Below, in pieces: positions 9,702 through 18,531 of a stretch of DNA of 64,000 nucleotides. The stretch is from NCBI RefSeq assembly GCF_006757745.1, contig NZ_AP019740.1, positions 2,728,001 to 2,792,000 of the forward strand, in the 5' to 3' direction. How positions within the stretch are numbered: position 1 is the stretch's first letter; every line of letters starts with the position of its first letter. The notes beneath the pieces are model-generated. The model had not been told where the DNA came from and ran no database searches. It worked only from the letters and a program-made list of their open reading frames with translations. The DNA comes from Acinetobacter radioresistens DSM 6976 = NBRC 102413 = CIP 103788 (GTDB lineage Bacteria; Pseudomonadota; Gammaproteobacteria; Pseudomonadales; Moraxellaceae). The translations under genes and the position numbers were made by a program.

Positions 9702-10648
9702 AGCTCCTCCATAAGCCCATAACCATTACGAAGTGCTATAGTCTGAGTAATGACTTCTCGAAGATATTTTTTATCAGCATCCTTTATTTCGACTTCTTTA
9801 TTAAAAATATTAAATTTAGTACGTATAGTTTCATTATTATTTACTGCTTCATAACTGCGAGATAAAATTGCAAGTTGGATAGACATAATTCTTGGTCTTG
9901 GATCTGCATTTTTAGTAAGCTTATTTCCTTCTCCCATATAGTCTTCTACTGACAAATAACGATACTCATCTTTATCATTTTCTTTAATTCCAAGAAGAAA
10001 CTTAAAATGATCGACACGTCTGATAATAATTTGCCCATTATCACCGAAATTAGTAATACTGGGAGCAGGAGTTGCGAGTAAAGCTTGATAACGTCCCGCA
10101 TCACAAGCTAATGCGTAACCCTCTCCATCTTTTCGTAAAAAATACCGTTGGACAATAAATGTTCCACGATTAATTTCTTCCTGCTCAATCTTATTGCCCT
10201 CACAATCAAAAGTATCTGGCTCATAGGCGCGATACTGAATAACTAATTGATCACTTGTACCTGCAGCTGAGGTATGAATACCTGTTCTAGAGACTAAATT
10301 CAAACCGCTATTGCTTTTCAAATGAGATGGAAAATTCATGGGTTGAGCCGCCAGCTCCTCTTCTGTTAAACCGGTATAACTACTCCTACTGGTTAAAACA
10401 ATACCGCCATAATTATTTCTATCATTAATAACTGATTGATTGGCATCCAAATTTGCTAATTTAATATCTCGGATAATATAATTTAGTCCAAAATTACCAT
10501 TATCTTGTAACTCAGACATAGATTTTTGAATGTTATAGTTTAAAGTACTGATTAATAAAACTTGCAAAGCCGCAGCAGCTACTATTATTCCAATTAACAG
10601 AGTAACTAATAATTCAACAAGAGACATACCTTGAATACTTTTTTTCAT
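9698..10648 (-). CDS. pilW: type IV pilus minor pilin PilW
   Basis: PilW-family protein of 316 residues with the prepilin N-terminus MKKSIQG then MSLVELLVTLLIGIIVAAAALQV, Glu at mature +5. The large globular C-terminal region is typical of PilW and GspJ-like tip subunits. Start 10648 is chosen because its ATG overlaps the pilV stop as TAATG and begins right at the class III leader; an upstream in-frame ATG would add eight residues. It is translationally coupled on both sides. Confidence 0.9.
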   Translation of the reverse strand: MKKSIQGMSLVELLVTLLIGIIVAAAALQVLLISTLNYNIQKSMSELQDNGNFGLNYIIRDIKLANLDANQSVINDRNNYGGIVLTSRSSYTGLTEEELAAQPMNFPSHLKSNSGLNLVSRTGIHTSAAGTSDQLVIQYRAYEPDTFDCEGNKIEQEEINRGTFIVQRYFLRKDGEGYALACDAGRYQALLATPAPSITNFGDNGQIIIRRVDHFKFLLGIKENDKDEYRYLSVEDYMGEGNKLTKNADPRPRIMSIQLAILSRSYEAVNNNETIRTKFNIFNKEVEIKDADKKYLREVITQTIALRNGYGLMEEL

Positions 10649-11199
10649 TAGTAGGTCTCCATCACCACACATTTAGAATTAGATTGATAGCTTCCATCTT
10701 TTGTACAATCATTTTTATCTGTGCCATTTTTTGGGTTAGTTTCATCCCAAGCGACATAAATACAATAACGCTCACGTGTTAGACCATCGCAAGGTTCAAA
10801 AGCAATCTGCATACCGATTTCCGAAGCTTTTGTTTTTACTTGCCTAATATCTTCTAGCGCTAAATTTCGGTAATCACATTTTTTTTCTTTAAAACAATTT
10901 TCATAAGGCCTGCCTGAGCTAGTCCGAAATGCATCTTCATAAGAATTTAATTTTTCTTTTCCTGTTTTATCTGCTCTATCTACTTCAATATTCTTAGACA
11001 AACCTTGTTGATTAGCACGAATTTTCTCTGCTAAATCTCGTGCAAGATTAGTTCCCTGTATACGCTTAGTTGCTTCAACAGAGGCTTCTAGCGCCCTTAC
11101 TTGTAATATAGAATAACCAAGAATTGCTATTGCCAGAATAATTAAAGCAACTAAAACCTCTATTAAGCCCATGCCCTTTTGGTTAATGATCATGTGCAT
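10648..11199 (-). CDS. pilV: type IV pilus minor pilin PilV
   Basis: PilV-family prepilin of 183 residues: leader ending NQKG then MGLIEVLVALIILAIAILGYSILQ, with Glu5, and the ARDLAEKIRAN stretch typical of PilV proteins. Several cysteines lie in the C-terminal half. Two start codons are possible: 11199, and 11193, which overlaps the fimU stop as ATGA and may be used by coupling. It is the second gene of the minor-pilin operon and part of the pilus tip priming complex. Confidence 0.9.
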   Translation of the reverse strand: MHMIINQKGMGLIEVLVALIILAIAILGYSILQVRALEASVEATKRIQGTNLARDLAEKIRANQQGLSKNIEVDRADKTGKEKLNSYEDAFRTSSGRPYENCFKEKKCDYRNLALEDIRQVKTKASEIGMQIAFEPCDGLTRERYCIYVAWDETNPKNGTDKNDCTKDGSYQSNSKCVVMETY

Positions 11200-11675
11200 T
11201 CACTTCCTAAACCTGAGTTAGGCAAAACTTCTACGCGACCAAATCCAGTCAATCGCAAAAACTGTTCAGCCTTATTATTTCTTACTGATATTAAAATATG
11301 TCCTTGAAGGTCTTTAACGTTTCCTTGAATATTAAAACTTATAGTTTCTAAATTTTCTTGTTTTTCTTTTAATATTTTGTCTCTACATTCTGCTGTATAA
11401 AATTTAATTTCAGTTTTTTCATTATTACTATTCCAATAAATATGCTGACTATCAGACTGACCATCTTTCTTCAAATAAACAGTAACTGGCTTTCTATAAA
11501 TTGCAGAGTTTGAGCGAGCTATAGTTAATATACTTGCTAAATCTCTAACCGTTTTTTGCACTTGTCTATTTTCTTGCATGGCAGAAAAATTCGGAGCTGC
11601 AATCATCGCAATAATCGCCATCACTGCAATCGTGACCATCAATTCAACCAACGTAAAACCGCGCTTGAGTTGCAT
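11190..11675 (-). CDS. fimU: GspH/FimT-type minor pilin FimU
   Basis: Prepilin-like protein of 161 residues beginning MQLKRG then FTLVELMVTIAVMAIIAMIAAPNF. It has the GspH/FimT pattern of a helix followed by ENRQVQKTVRDLASILTIARSNSA and a late cysteine. It is the first gene of the operon and by position corresponds to Pseudomonas FimU; FimT is the alternative name. GGAGGCGATC lies directly upstream as the ribosome-binding site. Confidence 0.88.
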   Translation of the reverse strand: MQLKRGFTLVELMVTIAVMAIIAMIAAPNFSAMQENRQVQKTVRDLASILTIARSNSAIYRKPVTVYLKKDGQSDSQHIYWNSNNEKTEIKFYTAECRDKILKEKQENLETISFNIQGNVKDLQGHILISVRNNKAEQFLRLTGFGRVEVLPNSGLGSECT

Positions 11676-11761
11676 GATCGCCTCCTGTCAAAATTTTGAC
11701 GCCTTTTAAATAATACAGTTTACATTAACAGAACATATACAGAACAGATAAAGGGTATAAA

Positions 11762-11797
11762 AAAACAGATAACCGTTATTTAACAACTATCTGTTTT
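11762..11797 (-). terminator. probable terminator of ispH
   Basis: AAAACAGATA at 11762-11771 pairs with TATCTGTTTT at 11788-11797 and, read on the minus strand, is followed by a U-rich run. The stem is AT-rich with a 16-base loop, so strength is uncertain. It separates ispH from the minor-pilin operon, which starts just downstream in the same direction. Confidence 0.5.
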
Positions 11798-11827
11798 AAA
11801 ACTTTAAAAGCTAATAAAAATTTATAT

Positions 11828-12778
11828 TTAAGCTTGGGTTACAGGAATTCTTAATTCTTTAGGCAGGCTAAAAGTAATATTTTCTTCACAGCCTGAAAGT
11901 TCCTGCGGTGCTTGGGCTCCCCAATCCTGCAGGCGCTGAATTACCTGTTTGATTAAAATTTCTGGCGCAGATGCTCCAGCGGTTACACCAATTTTGGTAG
12001 TTTGTCTAAACCAGCCATGTTCCAGCTGATCAGCATTATCTACCAAATAGGCTGTCTTACCCATACGTTCTGCCAATTCACGTAATCGGTTAGAATTAGA
12101 AGAATTGGGGGAACCCACTACTAGTACAACATCACATTGCTTCGAGAGATCACGCACTGCATCTTGGCGGTTCTGTGTGGCATAACAAATATCATCTTTG
12201 CGTGGTCCCTGAATATGAGGAAATTTCTTACGCAATGCATCAATCACTTTAGCCGTATCATCAATAGATAAGGTCGTCTGGGTAACAAAAGCAACTTTTT
12301 CAGGATTACGCACAATTAAGGCCTCAACATCCTGTTCATCTTCAACCAGATAAATATCGCCACCTTGGCTTTTATCGTACTGCCCCATAGTTCCCTCAAC
12401 TTCCGGATGACCTTGATGCCCGATCAGAATTGCTTCTATACCTTCACGTGCATACTTGGTTACCTCAATATGAACTTTAGTCACTAAGGGACAAGTTGCA
12501 TCAAATACTTTCAGACCACGACGTTCAGCTTCCAGCTGGACTGCCTTTGAAACTCCATGAGCACTAAAAATAACAATATTATCGTCTGGTACTTCATCCA
12601 GTTCATCAACAAAGATGGCACCACGCTGCCGCAGATCATCTACTACAAATTTGTTATGTACCACCTCGTGACGAACATAAATGGGCGGGTTAAAGCATTC
12701 AAGTGCACGGTTGACGATCGCAATGGCTCGGTCTACACCTGCACAGAACCCGCGTGGATTGGCCAATACAATTTCCAT
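11828..12778 (-). CDS. ispH: 4-hydroxy-3-methylbut-2-enyl diphosphate reductase
   Basis: IspH (LytB), 316 residues, last enzyme of the MEP isoprenoid pathway, making IPP and DMAPP from HMBPP with a [4Fe-4S] cluster. Cluster cysteines are seen in RGFCAGV near residue 12, DATCPLV near 96 and DICYATQ near 197. The substrate-site motifs [19 protein letters not shown] and GSPNSSNS are present. Start 12778 ([15 protein letters not shown]) has GAGG five bases upstream; six extra in-frame residues upstream are not conserved in the family. It is divergent from gmk. Confidence 0.97.
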   Translation of the reverse strand: MEIVLANPRGFCAGVDRAIAIVNRALECFNPPIYVRHEVVHNKFVVDDLRQRGAIFVDELDEVPDDNIVIFSAHGVSKAVQLEAERRGLKVFDATCPLVTKVHIEVTKYAREGIEAILIGHQGHPEVEGTMGQYDKSQGGDIYLVEDEQDVEALIVRNPEKVAFVTQTTLSIDDTAKVIDALRKKFPHIQGPRKDDICYATQNRQDAVRDLSKQCDVVLVVGSPNSSNSNRLRELAERMGKTAYLVDNADQLEHGWFRQTTKIGVTAGASAPEILIKQVIQRLQDWGAQAPQELSGCEENITFSLPKELRIPVTQA

Positions 12779-12911
12779 AAGATCCTCAATGTTCACTTAA
12801 ACGGCTGAATATTTTTGTCAGAACCCGCCAACTATTTCAGCTCAACTATTTAGTTTAGGCGCGCTCTGCTCTAAAATAGAGAAGATATTTTATCATATCA
12901 GGAAAAATATC

Positions 12912-13535
12912 ATGTCGGGTCTATTGTTTGTCGTTTCTGCTGCGTCAGGAACAGGCAAAACATCTCTTGTTAAAGCCCTTCTTGAACGTGTCAGCAATTT
13001 GCATGTATCTGTTTCCCATACAACTCGTGGTCAGCGTCCCGGCGAGCTGAATGGCGTACACTATCATTTTACCAGTAAAGAAGAATTTCTGGCCCAAGTT
13101 GAAGAGGGCGGTTTTGTAGAATATGCAGAAGTTTTTGGTAATTATTATGGAACATCACAGGCCACCGTAAAAGAACAACTGGTTAAAGGACATGATGTTT
13201 TACTTGAGATTGACTGGCAAGGTGCCGAGCAGGTTCGCAAGATTTTTCCTGATTCCAGACAGATTTTTATTCTACCGCCAAGTCAGTTTGATTTGCGTCA
13301 GCGTTTATCTAACCGCGGTACTGACAGTGTTGAGGTAATTGAACACCGCCTGAGCTGTGCGGTTGAAGACATGCAGCAGTATGTCAATTTTGATTATTTA
13401 ATCATTAATGATGATTTCAATAAAGCCTTGCACGATCTTGAGTCTGTAATCAATGCTAACCGCCTTACCATGGTCCAGCAAGCTAATCGTCATCAAGGCC
13501 TGATCGAAAAACTCATCAGCCCGGTAAGTGAATAA
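12912..13535 (+). CDS. gmk: guanylate kinase
   Basis: Gmk, 207 residues, phosphorylates GMP to GDP and so feeds GTP and (p)ppGpp pools. The P-loop is [10 protein letters not shown], the GMP-binding segment [11 protein letters not shown] follows, then VFGNYYGTS and [12 protein letters not shown]. It lies upstream of rpoZ and spoT, the widespread gmk-rpoZ-spoT arrangement. A suitably spaced AGGAAA precedes the ATG. Confidence 0.97.
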   Translation: MSGLLFVVSAASGTGKTSLVKALLERVSNLHVSVSHTTRGQRPGELNGVHYHFTSKEEFLAQVEEGGFVEYAEVFGNYYGTSQATVKEQLVKGHDVLLEIDWQGAEQVRKIFPDSRQIFILPPSQFDLRQRLSNRGTDSVEVIEHRLSCAVEDMQQYVNFDYLIINDDFNKALHDLESVINANRLTMVQQANRHQGLIEKLISPVSE

Positions 13536-13611
13536 ACTTGAGTCAAGCCTAAAAGCATTTTATACTGTGCAGTCTAGCCCAGATTTTATATTGAAATAAA
13601 CGAGAACTCTT

Positions 13612-13893
13612 ATGGCACGCGTAACCGTTGAAGATTGTTTAGACCATGTAGACAACCGCTTTGAGCTTGTACTAGTGGCAAGCAAGCGCGCGCGTCAACT
13701 TGCACGACAAGGCATTGAGCCTACTGTTGAATGGGACAATGACAAACCGACTGTAGTTGCTTTACGTGAAATTGCAGCTGGTCACGTTTCTAAAGACATC
13801 CTGAAACAGCGTGATCAGGATTATCAGACTTCTAGCCTTGACTTGGCCTTGTCTGCGAATAATCTGAATCTTGAAGGTTTCTCTTTTCAATAA
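13612..13893 (+). CDS. rpoZ: RNA polymerase omega subunit
   Basis: Omega subunit, 93 residues, which binds and helps fold beta-prime and contributes to a ppGpp site. It begins [31 protein letters not shown], the family signature, and keeps the [11 protein letters not shown] segment. It follows gmk by 76 bases and is closed by a strong terminator. Confidence 0.97.
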   Translation: MARVTVEDCLDHVDNRFELVLVASKRARQLARQGIEPTVEWDNDKPTVVALREIAAGHVSKDILKQRDQDYQTSSLDLALSANNLNLEGFSFQ

Positions 13894-13907
13894 GACCAAG
13901 CTTCTCT

Positions 13908-13938
13908 AAAAAGGCCTAGTTCAATACTAGGCCTTTTT
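13908..13938 (+). terminator. rpoZ terminator
   Basis: AAAAAGGCCTAGT pairs with ACTAGGCCTTTTT around a five-base loop. This is a 13-bp perfect stem ending in a U-run, so spoT must have its own promoter or depend on read-through. Confidence 0.9.
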
Positions 13939-14097
13939 ATTCCAAGGGAATTGAATGTTTTAAAAATCGGCAAAAACAATAGGTCTGATTGAAAAAAATT
14001 GCTATTTTTTGCCTGTAAAAAATTGACAAGTGAAGCAATATGATTTTCATTAGAAGATTGTTAAATTTAACTGAAAACTATCAGTAAAGGGTGATTT

Positions 14098-16197
14098 ATG
14101 CCAGGCGAAGAGGTCAGCCAAGCCAGATTACAGCTCAAAATGATTATCGATGCGTATTTAAGTCCAGACGACGTCGAGCGTGTACTTGCGGCCTGTGATT
14201 TTGCTGATCTTGCACACACCGGCATTACCCGTAAAAGTGGTGAGCCCTATATACTGCATCCGATTGCTGTGACCTGTATTCTGGCGCATATGCGTCTTGA
14301 CAGTGAAACACTGATGGCTGCCTTGATGCACGACGTGGTAGAAGATACCGATTTTTCGAAAGAAGATATTAAAGAAAAATTTGGTCCTGTAGTTGCCGAG
14401 CTGGTAGATGGTGTTACCAAGCTAACGCATTCCAGTGACAAACAATATAATAAGGCTGCGTCTTTCCGCAAAATTTTGCAGGCAACTTTACAAGACCCGC
14501 GTGTCATTATTATTAAACTGGCTGACCGCTACCATAATATGACTACACTGGATGCCTTACGCCCTGACAAGCGTGCGCGTATTGCCCAAGAAACCTTTGA
14601 TATATTTGTACCTATGGCGCGTATTGTGGGTATGAACGAGATGGCTGATAACCTTGAGCATTTGTGTTATCAGAATCTTGACCTTGATATGTTTGATAAT
14701 GTTCAGGAAGCACTCAAACAGACCAAGCCAAAACGTTGCCAGTTTCAGGCAATATGGGAACAGAAGCTTGGAGAGCTGTTAAAAGCTTATCATCTTGAAG
14801 GGCGAATTAAGAAGAAAGATAACAACATTGAACTATTACGACATTTTGTTAAAAATGAGATGAATCTGCAAGAGCTAACCCATAGCCATGCATTCGAGAT
14901 TATTTTGCAAAGTATTGCTGACTGTGATCGCCTGGTTGAGGCTTTAGAGCAGAATTTTCAGGTTTTACAGTTTGAAGACCATATCCGTCGTCCCCTGCCC
15001 GGTGGTAATCAATCGCTTCTGATGAAACTTAAGGGCGAACAGACTACCTTGTCTTTAACTATTCAGACTGAACTGATGCGTAAGGCCGCGCGCTTTGGTG
15101 TGGTATTAGGTGAAAGTGCACCACAAGCTTGCCGCTCGGCTATTCAGGCTTCTATGCAAAATCTGAATACGCTAATTGATGGCGAATGTGCTAAAACCAC
15201 TTTTAATGATTTACTGGATTATCTGCATCAGGAAAAAATCTGGGTTTATACCCCACACGGTCATCTGCATGAACTTCCTCAAGGTGCTACCGTGGTTGAC
15301 TTTGCCTATGCAGCCAGCTTGTTTTTAGGTAACCATGCCGTTGGTGCCAAAATTAATGGAGAAATACGACCGCTTTCTACCCCTCTGGTCAGTGGACAGG
15401 TGGTTGAGATTATTACAGATGTATTGGCAACTCCAAATCCAGACTGGCTCAGCTTTATCAACACACAAAAAGCACGTCGTGCCTTACAGAATATTTTAAA
15501 AGATCAGGATATTGATGAGCAGCGTTTAGTAGGTCAGCAAGCTTTGAATCGGGCATTGAAGATGTTCAATCGCTCAATAAAAGATTTGTCTGATGCTGAT
15601 TGGGTTGATCTTTTGCAATGGCGCCATATTGAACATAAAGAAAGTCTGTTTGAACAAATCGCAGTAGGTGATCTGCTGCCGCAACTGGTTGCTAATCACC
15701 TTTATGCTCAGGAACAGGCTGATGAAGAATATAATTCACAACGCCTAATACAAGGCACAGATGGCGTAGATGTGAAATATGCGCACTGTTGCAACCCGGT
15801 CTTGGGTGATCCGATTCAGGGCCATCTGTCACGCCGTGGCTTAATTGTACATCGGGCCCGTTGTAATAATTTAATGCATGAACAGCATCTGCATCCGGAA
15901 ACGATCATGCCGCTACACTGGAATTCAGAAAGTGAGGAAGAAGTCAGTTTCACTGCTTATCTGTGTATCGATATGGCAATGGATGACGAGCAGATTTCTG
16001 ACTTGATCTATCAATGTCGTAAAGCCAAGACCGGAGTGGAAATGGTTCAATCACAGGATGACCGGACTTATGTCAACATCGTAGTCAATAACCGTCGTCA
16101 GATTGCCCAAATCATTCGCGATTTACGCATGCATTTTGGTTTTCCACGTATTAGCCGTTTGTCTATGCCAGTTGCTTTGGTCCAGAATGCCAGTTAA
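14098..16197 (+). CDS. spoT: SpoT, (p)ppGpp hydrolase with degenerate synthetase domain
   Basis: RelA/SpoT-type protein of 699 residues. The N-terminal HD domain is intact: ILHPIAV, HDVVEDT and KLADRYHNMTTL. The following synthetase region has lost its signatures: the YSIYxKM-type segment is absent, the conserved Arg of the DIYAFR motif is replaced (HAFEIIL), the nucleotide-binding KANGYQSLH-type stretch reads GGNQSLLMKL, and EVQIRT reads SLTIQTE. TGS (IWVYTPHGHLHELP) and C-terminal ACT domains are present, with an HCC pair in the zinc-finger-like region. It should therefore degrade but not make (p)ppGpp. Monofunctional SpoT hydrolases are known in Moraxellaceae, including A. baumannii; synthesis would rest on RelA elsewhere. 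Confidence 0.96.
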   Translation: MPGEEVSQARLQLKMIIDAYLSPDDVERVLAACDFADLAHTGITRKSGEPYILHPIAVTCILAHMRLDSETLMAALMHDVVEDTDFSKEDIKEKFGPVVAELVDGVTKLTHSSDKQYNKAASFRKILQATLQDPRVIIIKLADRYHNMTTLDALRPDKRARIAQETFDIFVPMARIVGMNEMADNLEHLCYQNLDLDMFDNVQEALKQTKPKRCQFQAIWEQKLGELLKAYHLEGRIKKKDNNIELLRHFVKNEMNLQELTHSHAFEIILQSIADCDRLVEALEQNFQVLQFEDHIRRPLPGGNQSLLMKLKGEQTTLSLTIQTELMRKAARFGVVLGESAPQACRSAIQASMQNLNTLIDGECAKTTFNDLLDYLHQEKIWVYTPHGHLHELPQGATVVDFAYAASLFLGNHAVGAKINGEIRPLSTPLVSGQVVEIITDVLATPNPDWLSFINTQKARRALQNILKDQDIDEQRLVGQQALNRALKMFNRSIKDLSDADWVDLLQWRHIEHKESLFEQIAVGDLLPQLVANHLYAQEQADEEYNSQRLIQGTDGVDVKYAHCCNPVLGDPIQGHLSRRGLIVHRARCNNLMHEQHLHPETIMPLHWNSESEEEVSFTAYLCIDMAMDDEQISDLIYQCRKAKTGVEMVQSQDDRTYVNIVVNNRRQIAQIIRDLRMHFGFPRISRLSMPVALVQNAS

Positions 16198-16285
16198 ATC
16201 AAGTTGATCAGTTATATCGATTAGTACTTTTGTCACTGCCTAGCATGGTTTATGATCAGACAGGTTAAAAATCAAGGAGAAATCG

Positions 16286-16669
16286 ATGTCCCGCCAAGTG
16301 ATTCATACTGAAAATGCTCCAGCTGCTATTGGTACCTACTCTCAGGCTATTTTAGTTGGTGAAACACTTTACCTGTCTGGTCAGATTGGTTTAGACCCTT
16401 ACAGTATGGAGCTGGTCGATGGCATCGAAGCACAGGTTCGCCGCGTCTTTGATAATTTAAAAGCTGTATGTGAAGCTGCTGGCGGCACATTGGCTGATAT
16501 TGCCAAACTCAATATTTACCTGACTGATCTTTCCCATTTCCAGCTGGTTAACCAGATTATGGGTGAATATTTTGCTCAGCCCTATCCGGCGCGTGCTGCT
16601 TTAGGTGTAGCAAGCTTACCTAAAGGAGCTCTGGTTGAGATGGACGGTATCGTTATTATTAATCAATAA
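16286..16669 (+). CDS. ridA: reactive intermediate/imine deaminase RidA
   Basis: RidA (YjgF/YER057c/UK114) family trimer of 127 residues, hydrolysing reactive 2-aminoacrylate-type enamines and imines formed by PLP enzymes. The catalytic Arg in [10 protein letters not shown] near residue 105 and the closing LVEMDGIVI motif are present, as are GTYSQAI and [11 protein letters not shown]. It follows spoT by 88 bases with AAGGAG upstream, a pairing common in gammaproteobacteria. Confidence 0.95.
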   Translation: MSRQVIHTENAPAAIGTYSQAILVGETLYLSGQIGLDPYSMELVDGIEAQVRRVFDNLKAVCEAAGGTLADIAKLNIYLTDLSHFQLVNQIMGEYFAQPYPARAALGVASLPKGALVEMDGIVIINQ

Positions 16670-16824
16670 TTTATAAAATTTATCAGATCTTTAATCTTAA
16701 ATAATCAAATCTAAATCATGAATCACTTTGTGCGGTAATCTATGTAATACCCAGATTTCCGCTCAGGTGATATTTTTTTATTCAAAAAGCCAATTAAAAA
16801 AATAGCCTTTTTAAATGAATTTCA

Positions 16825-16853
16825 TTGACAAACGATAATAATTATCAATAATA
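16825..16853 (+). promoter_or_regulatory. bfd promoter with embedded Fur box
   Basis: A perfect -35 TTGACA at 16825-16830 and an AATAAT-type -10 around 16847-16852 bracket GATAATAATTATC at 16834-16846. This is an exact 7-1-7 Fur palindrome core (GATAAT-N-ATTATC). Fur with iron bound would block this promoter, so bfd is expected to be induced by iron starvation. Confidence 0.8.
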
Positions 16854-16891
16854 TCACTTATCCCGTTTATATTACTGTGGTTAGCGCCGAT

Positions 16892-17086
16892 ATGTACGTT
16901 TGCCTGTGCCGTGGAATTACTGATCAAGATATCAAAGATGCTGTTGCCAATGGTGCAGAAAGCTATCGTGAAATTCGTGATTTACTTGACCTAGGAACCT
17001 GCTGTGGTCGCTGTGCTCCAGAAGCACGTAGTATTATTAGTGATGAACTGTCCAAAATTGCAGCACGTATTTCTGTAGCAGCTTAA
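16892..17086 (+). CDS. bfd: bacterioferritin-associated ferredoxin Bfd
   Basis: Small [2Fe-2S] protein (BFD/Fer2_BFD family) of 64 residues that donates electrons to haem in bacterioferritin to release stored iron. Cluster cysteines lie in YVCLCRGIT and in LDLGTCCGRCAPEA, the family CxC...CxxC pattern. The start at 16892 (MYVCLCRG) matches family proteins; an upstream in-frame GTG would add five residues. It is preceded by a clear Fur-box promoter and followed by bfr, its partner. Confidence 0.93.
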   Translation: MYVCLCRGITDQDIKDAVANGAESYREIRDLLDLGTCCGRCAPEARSIISDELSKIAARISVAA

Positions 17087-17115
17087 GTCCCGAAATATAA
17101 TGACAATAAAGATTC

Positions 17116-17181
17116 TTCTTGCATAAATTAAGGTTCAGCTTCAAGTTTCTTGTGAAGAGAATTAAAAGATGTATGCAAGAA
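17116..17181. other. long inverted repeat in the bfd-bfr gap
   Basis: TTCTTGCATA at 17116-17125 is the exact reverse complement of TATGCAAGAA at 17172-17181. Between them CTTCA (17139-17143) pairs with TGAAG (17153-17157), giving a nested two-level stem. The gap 17087-17392 has no convincing gene; a 74-codon open frame at 17119-17343 has no ribosome-binding site or recognisable protein. The structure may be the 3' end of bfd mRNA or a small RNA. Confidence 0.45.
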
Positions 17182-17213
17182 CTCTCTCATGATCAATCGA
17201 TCATCTCCTCCTC

Positions 17214-17241
17214 CCCGCTCGTGATTCCAAGCGGGTTTTTA
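17214..17241 (+). terminator. bfd terminator
   Basis: CCCGCT and AGCGGG pair around a ten-base loop, followed by TTTTTATT. It separates bfd from bfr, so the two are probably transcribed independently. Confidence 0.75.
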
Positions 17242-17272
17242 TTCTCTACCATAAAAGCTGCTGTGTTTCTGA

Positions 17273-17300
17273 TTGCGATTTTCATTTGCTGTTCTATAAA
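17273..17300 (+). promoter_or_regulatory. candidate bfr promoter
   Basis: TTGCGA at 17273-17278 and TATAAA at 17295-17300 are separated by 16 bases, downstream of the bfd terminator and about 90 bases before the bfr start. No Fur box is seen here. Confidence 0.45.
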
Positions 17301-17392
17301 TTACTCGCCATTCATGGATGGGTTCGCTAAGATAACTCTATAGATTGCCTTATATCTTTCATAAGGCAGAAATTGTTTATGGAGAACTTACA

Positions 17393-17857
17393 ATGAAAGG
17401 CAATCGTGATGTAATCAATCAGCTCAACCAAGTGCTTTATCATCAACTGACCGCTATTAACCAGTACTTTTTACATTCCCGTATGTTCAATGATTGGGGG
17501 ATTGAAAAGCTGGGTTCAGCCGAGTACAAAGAGTCTATTCACCAGATGAAGCATGCCGATAAAGTCATTGAACGGATTTTATTTTTAGAAGGATTGCCGA
17601 ATTTGCAGCACCTTGGTAAGCTGTATATTGGCCAGCATACTGAAGAGGTTCTCTCTTGTGATGTGCGTAAGGTAAAAGAGAATATTGAAGCCTTACAAAA
17701 AGCTGTGTTGTTATCTGAGCAGCTTATGGATTATGTAACCCGTGATATGGTACAAGAAATTCTAGAATCTGAAGAAGAGTATTGGGACTGGTTAGAAACC
17801 CAGCAGGATTTAATTCAAAATGTGGGAATTAAGAACTATATTCAGAGTCAGATGTAA
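17393..17857 (+). CDS. bfr: bacterioferritin subunit lacking most ferroxidase ligands
   Basis: Bacterioferritin of 154 residues (start MKGNRDVINQLN, GGAG upstream), aligning without gaps to E. coli Bfr through residue 130. The haem-binding Met52 is kept (QMKHADK). The di-iron centre is mostly lost: residue 18 is Gln, not Glu; 51 is Gln, not Glu; 94 is Val, not Glu; 130 is Tyr, not His; only His54 and Glu127 remain. This is the pattern of a haem-carrying, catalytically silent subunit. Such subunits are known to co-assemble with a ferroxidase-active partner in some proteobacteria, so a second bfr gene is expected elsewhere. It sits beside bfd, whose electrons reach the core through haem. The mRNA ends at a terminator hairpin. 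Confidence 0.94.
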   Translation: MKGNRDVINQLNQVLYHQLTAINQYFLHSRMFNDWGIEKLGSAEYKESIHQMKHADKVIERILFLEGLPNLQHLGKLYIGQHTEEVLSCDVRKVKENIEALQKAVLLSEQLMDYVTRDMVQEILESEEEYWDWLETQQDLIQNVGIKNYIQSQM

Positions 17858-17863
17858 GAGCAC

Positions 17864-17888
17864 AGCCAGCGTTTAGCTGGCTTTAATT
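17864..17888 (+). terminator. bfr terminator
   Basis: AGCCAGC and GCTGGCT pair around GTTTA, followed by a T-rich run. The remaining 17889-18104 is AT-rich and shows no gene. In relatives a pilin-modifying gene can sit between bfr and pilA; none is present here. Confidence 0.75.
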
Positions 17889-18104
17889 TATCAGCCGATA
17901 TAATAAAAGCAACAGACTGACAGCTATAGCTTTTTAAAAATAATACCTATTCACGCCGCCAGAGCAGACTTGCCTGATTTAATTTAATAGTCTCAACTTA
18001 TTTAAATAGAGAGAATTAGCCTTACCTTGCTGGTTAGGAGTGGGTATAGACTCTATAACTCAGATTACGGCTCTATTGAAAAAAATTATGATTTAACATT
18101 GTAT

Positions 18105-18134
18105 AAAAAACGCACCTTTTTGGATGCGTTTTTT
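18105..18134. terminator. bidirectional terminator after the pilA 3' fragment
   Basis: AAAAAACGCA pairs with TGCGTTTTTT over a ten-base loop. It would end minus-strand pilA transcription and is a remnant of the original pilA unit. Confidence 0.85.
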
Positions 18135-18164
18135 GAATCAAGTTAAATAATTATTCCAATTAAA

Positions 18165-18531
18165 TTACTCAGTGGTTGGAGCTAAAAGTTTGCAAGTAGC
18201 AGTTTTAGTACTACATTCAGTAATTTGTATTTTACTGGTACTGCCTCTAACTAATGGATCAAACTTTAGGGTAGCATCATTTAATGTTTTCTCTGCAGTT
18301 AAAGCAGTGACTGAGGCTGTTGTATTAGTACCACCACCATTACAGGCTGCAGCAGCATATGTATTTACCAATTTACCTTCAGAAGCCATCTCTGCAACTG
18401 CCGCTTTAACTGCTGCGGTCGCTTCCCCTAAACAGGCAGTATTCGCAGATTTTTGCGTATAATTCTGATAGGCAGGTAATGCAATTGCTGCCAAAATACC
18501 AATGATCGCTACCACGATCATGAGTTCGATT
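18165..18531 (-). pseudogene. pilA: 3' part of the host major pilin pilA, cut off from its start
   Basis: Reading on the minus strand, the frame carries [24 protein letters not shown] and a pilin body with four cysteines, ending in APTTE. The leader and the residues GFTL are missing: upstream of the ATC GAA CTC codons the sequence becomes unrelated and an in-frame TGA follows. The missing 5' end (ATG to ATC GA) with a pilin promoter sits 13.4 kb away at 31933-31964, in the same orientation. Joining the two through one copy of the 6-bp repeat gives a continuous 130-residue class IVa pilin. This is therefore the distal half of pilA, split by insertion of the element. The internal ATG at 18521 is not a genuine pilin start. 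Confidence 0.9.
18526..18531. repeat. left flanking direct repeat (core) TCGATT
   Basis: TCGATT is repeated at 31933-31938. It is pilA coding sequence (codons for L-I-E on the minus strand) and marks the crossover core or target duplication of the 13.4 kb element. Confidence 0.85.

Noticed and set aside
17119..17343. 74-codon open frame between bfd and bfr
   Set aside because: No ribosome-binding site, spans the bfd terminator and candidate bfr promoter, and the protein resembles nothing.
18172..18462. 96-codon open frame antisense to the pilA fragment
   Set aside because: It is a by-product of pilin codon use on the opposite strand, with no start signals.
18165..18521. The pilin fragment as a working gene starting at ATG 18521
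   Set aside because: That start would lack the prepilin leader and cleavage site; the matching 5' end is found across the element.
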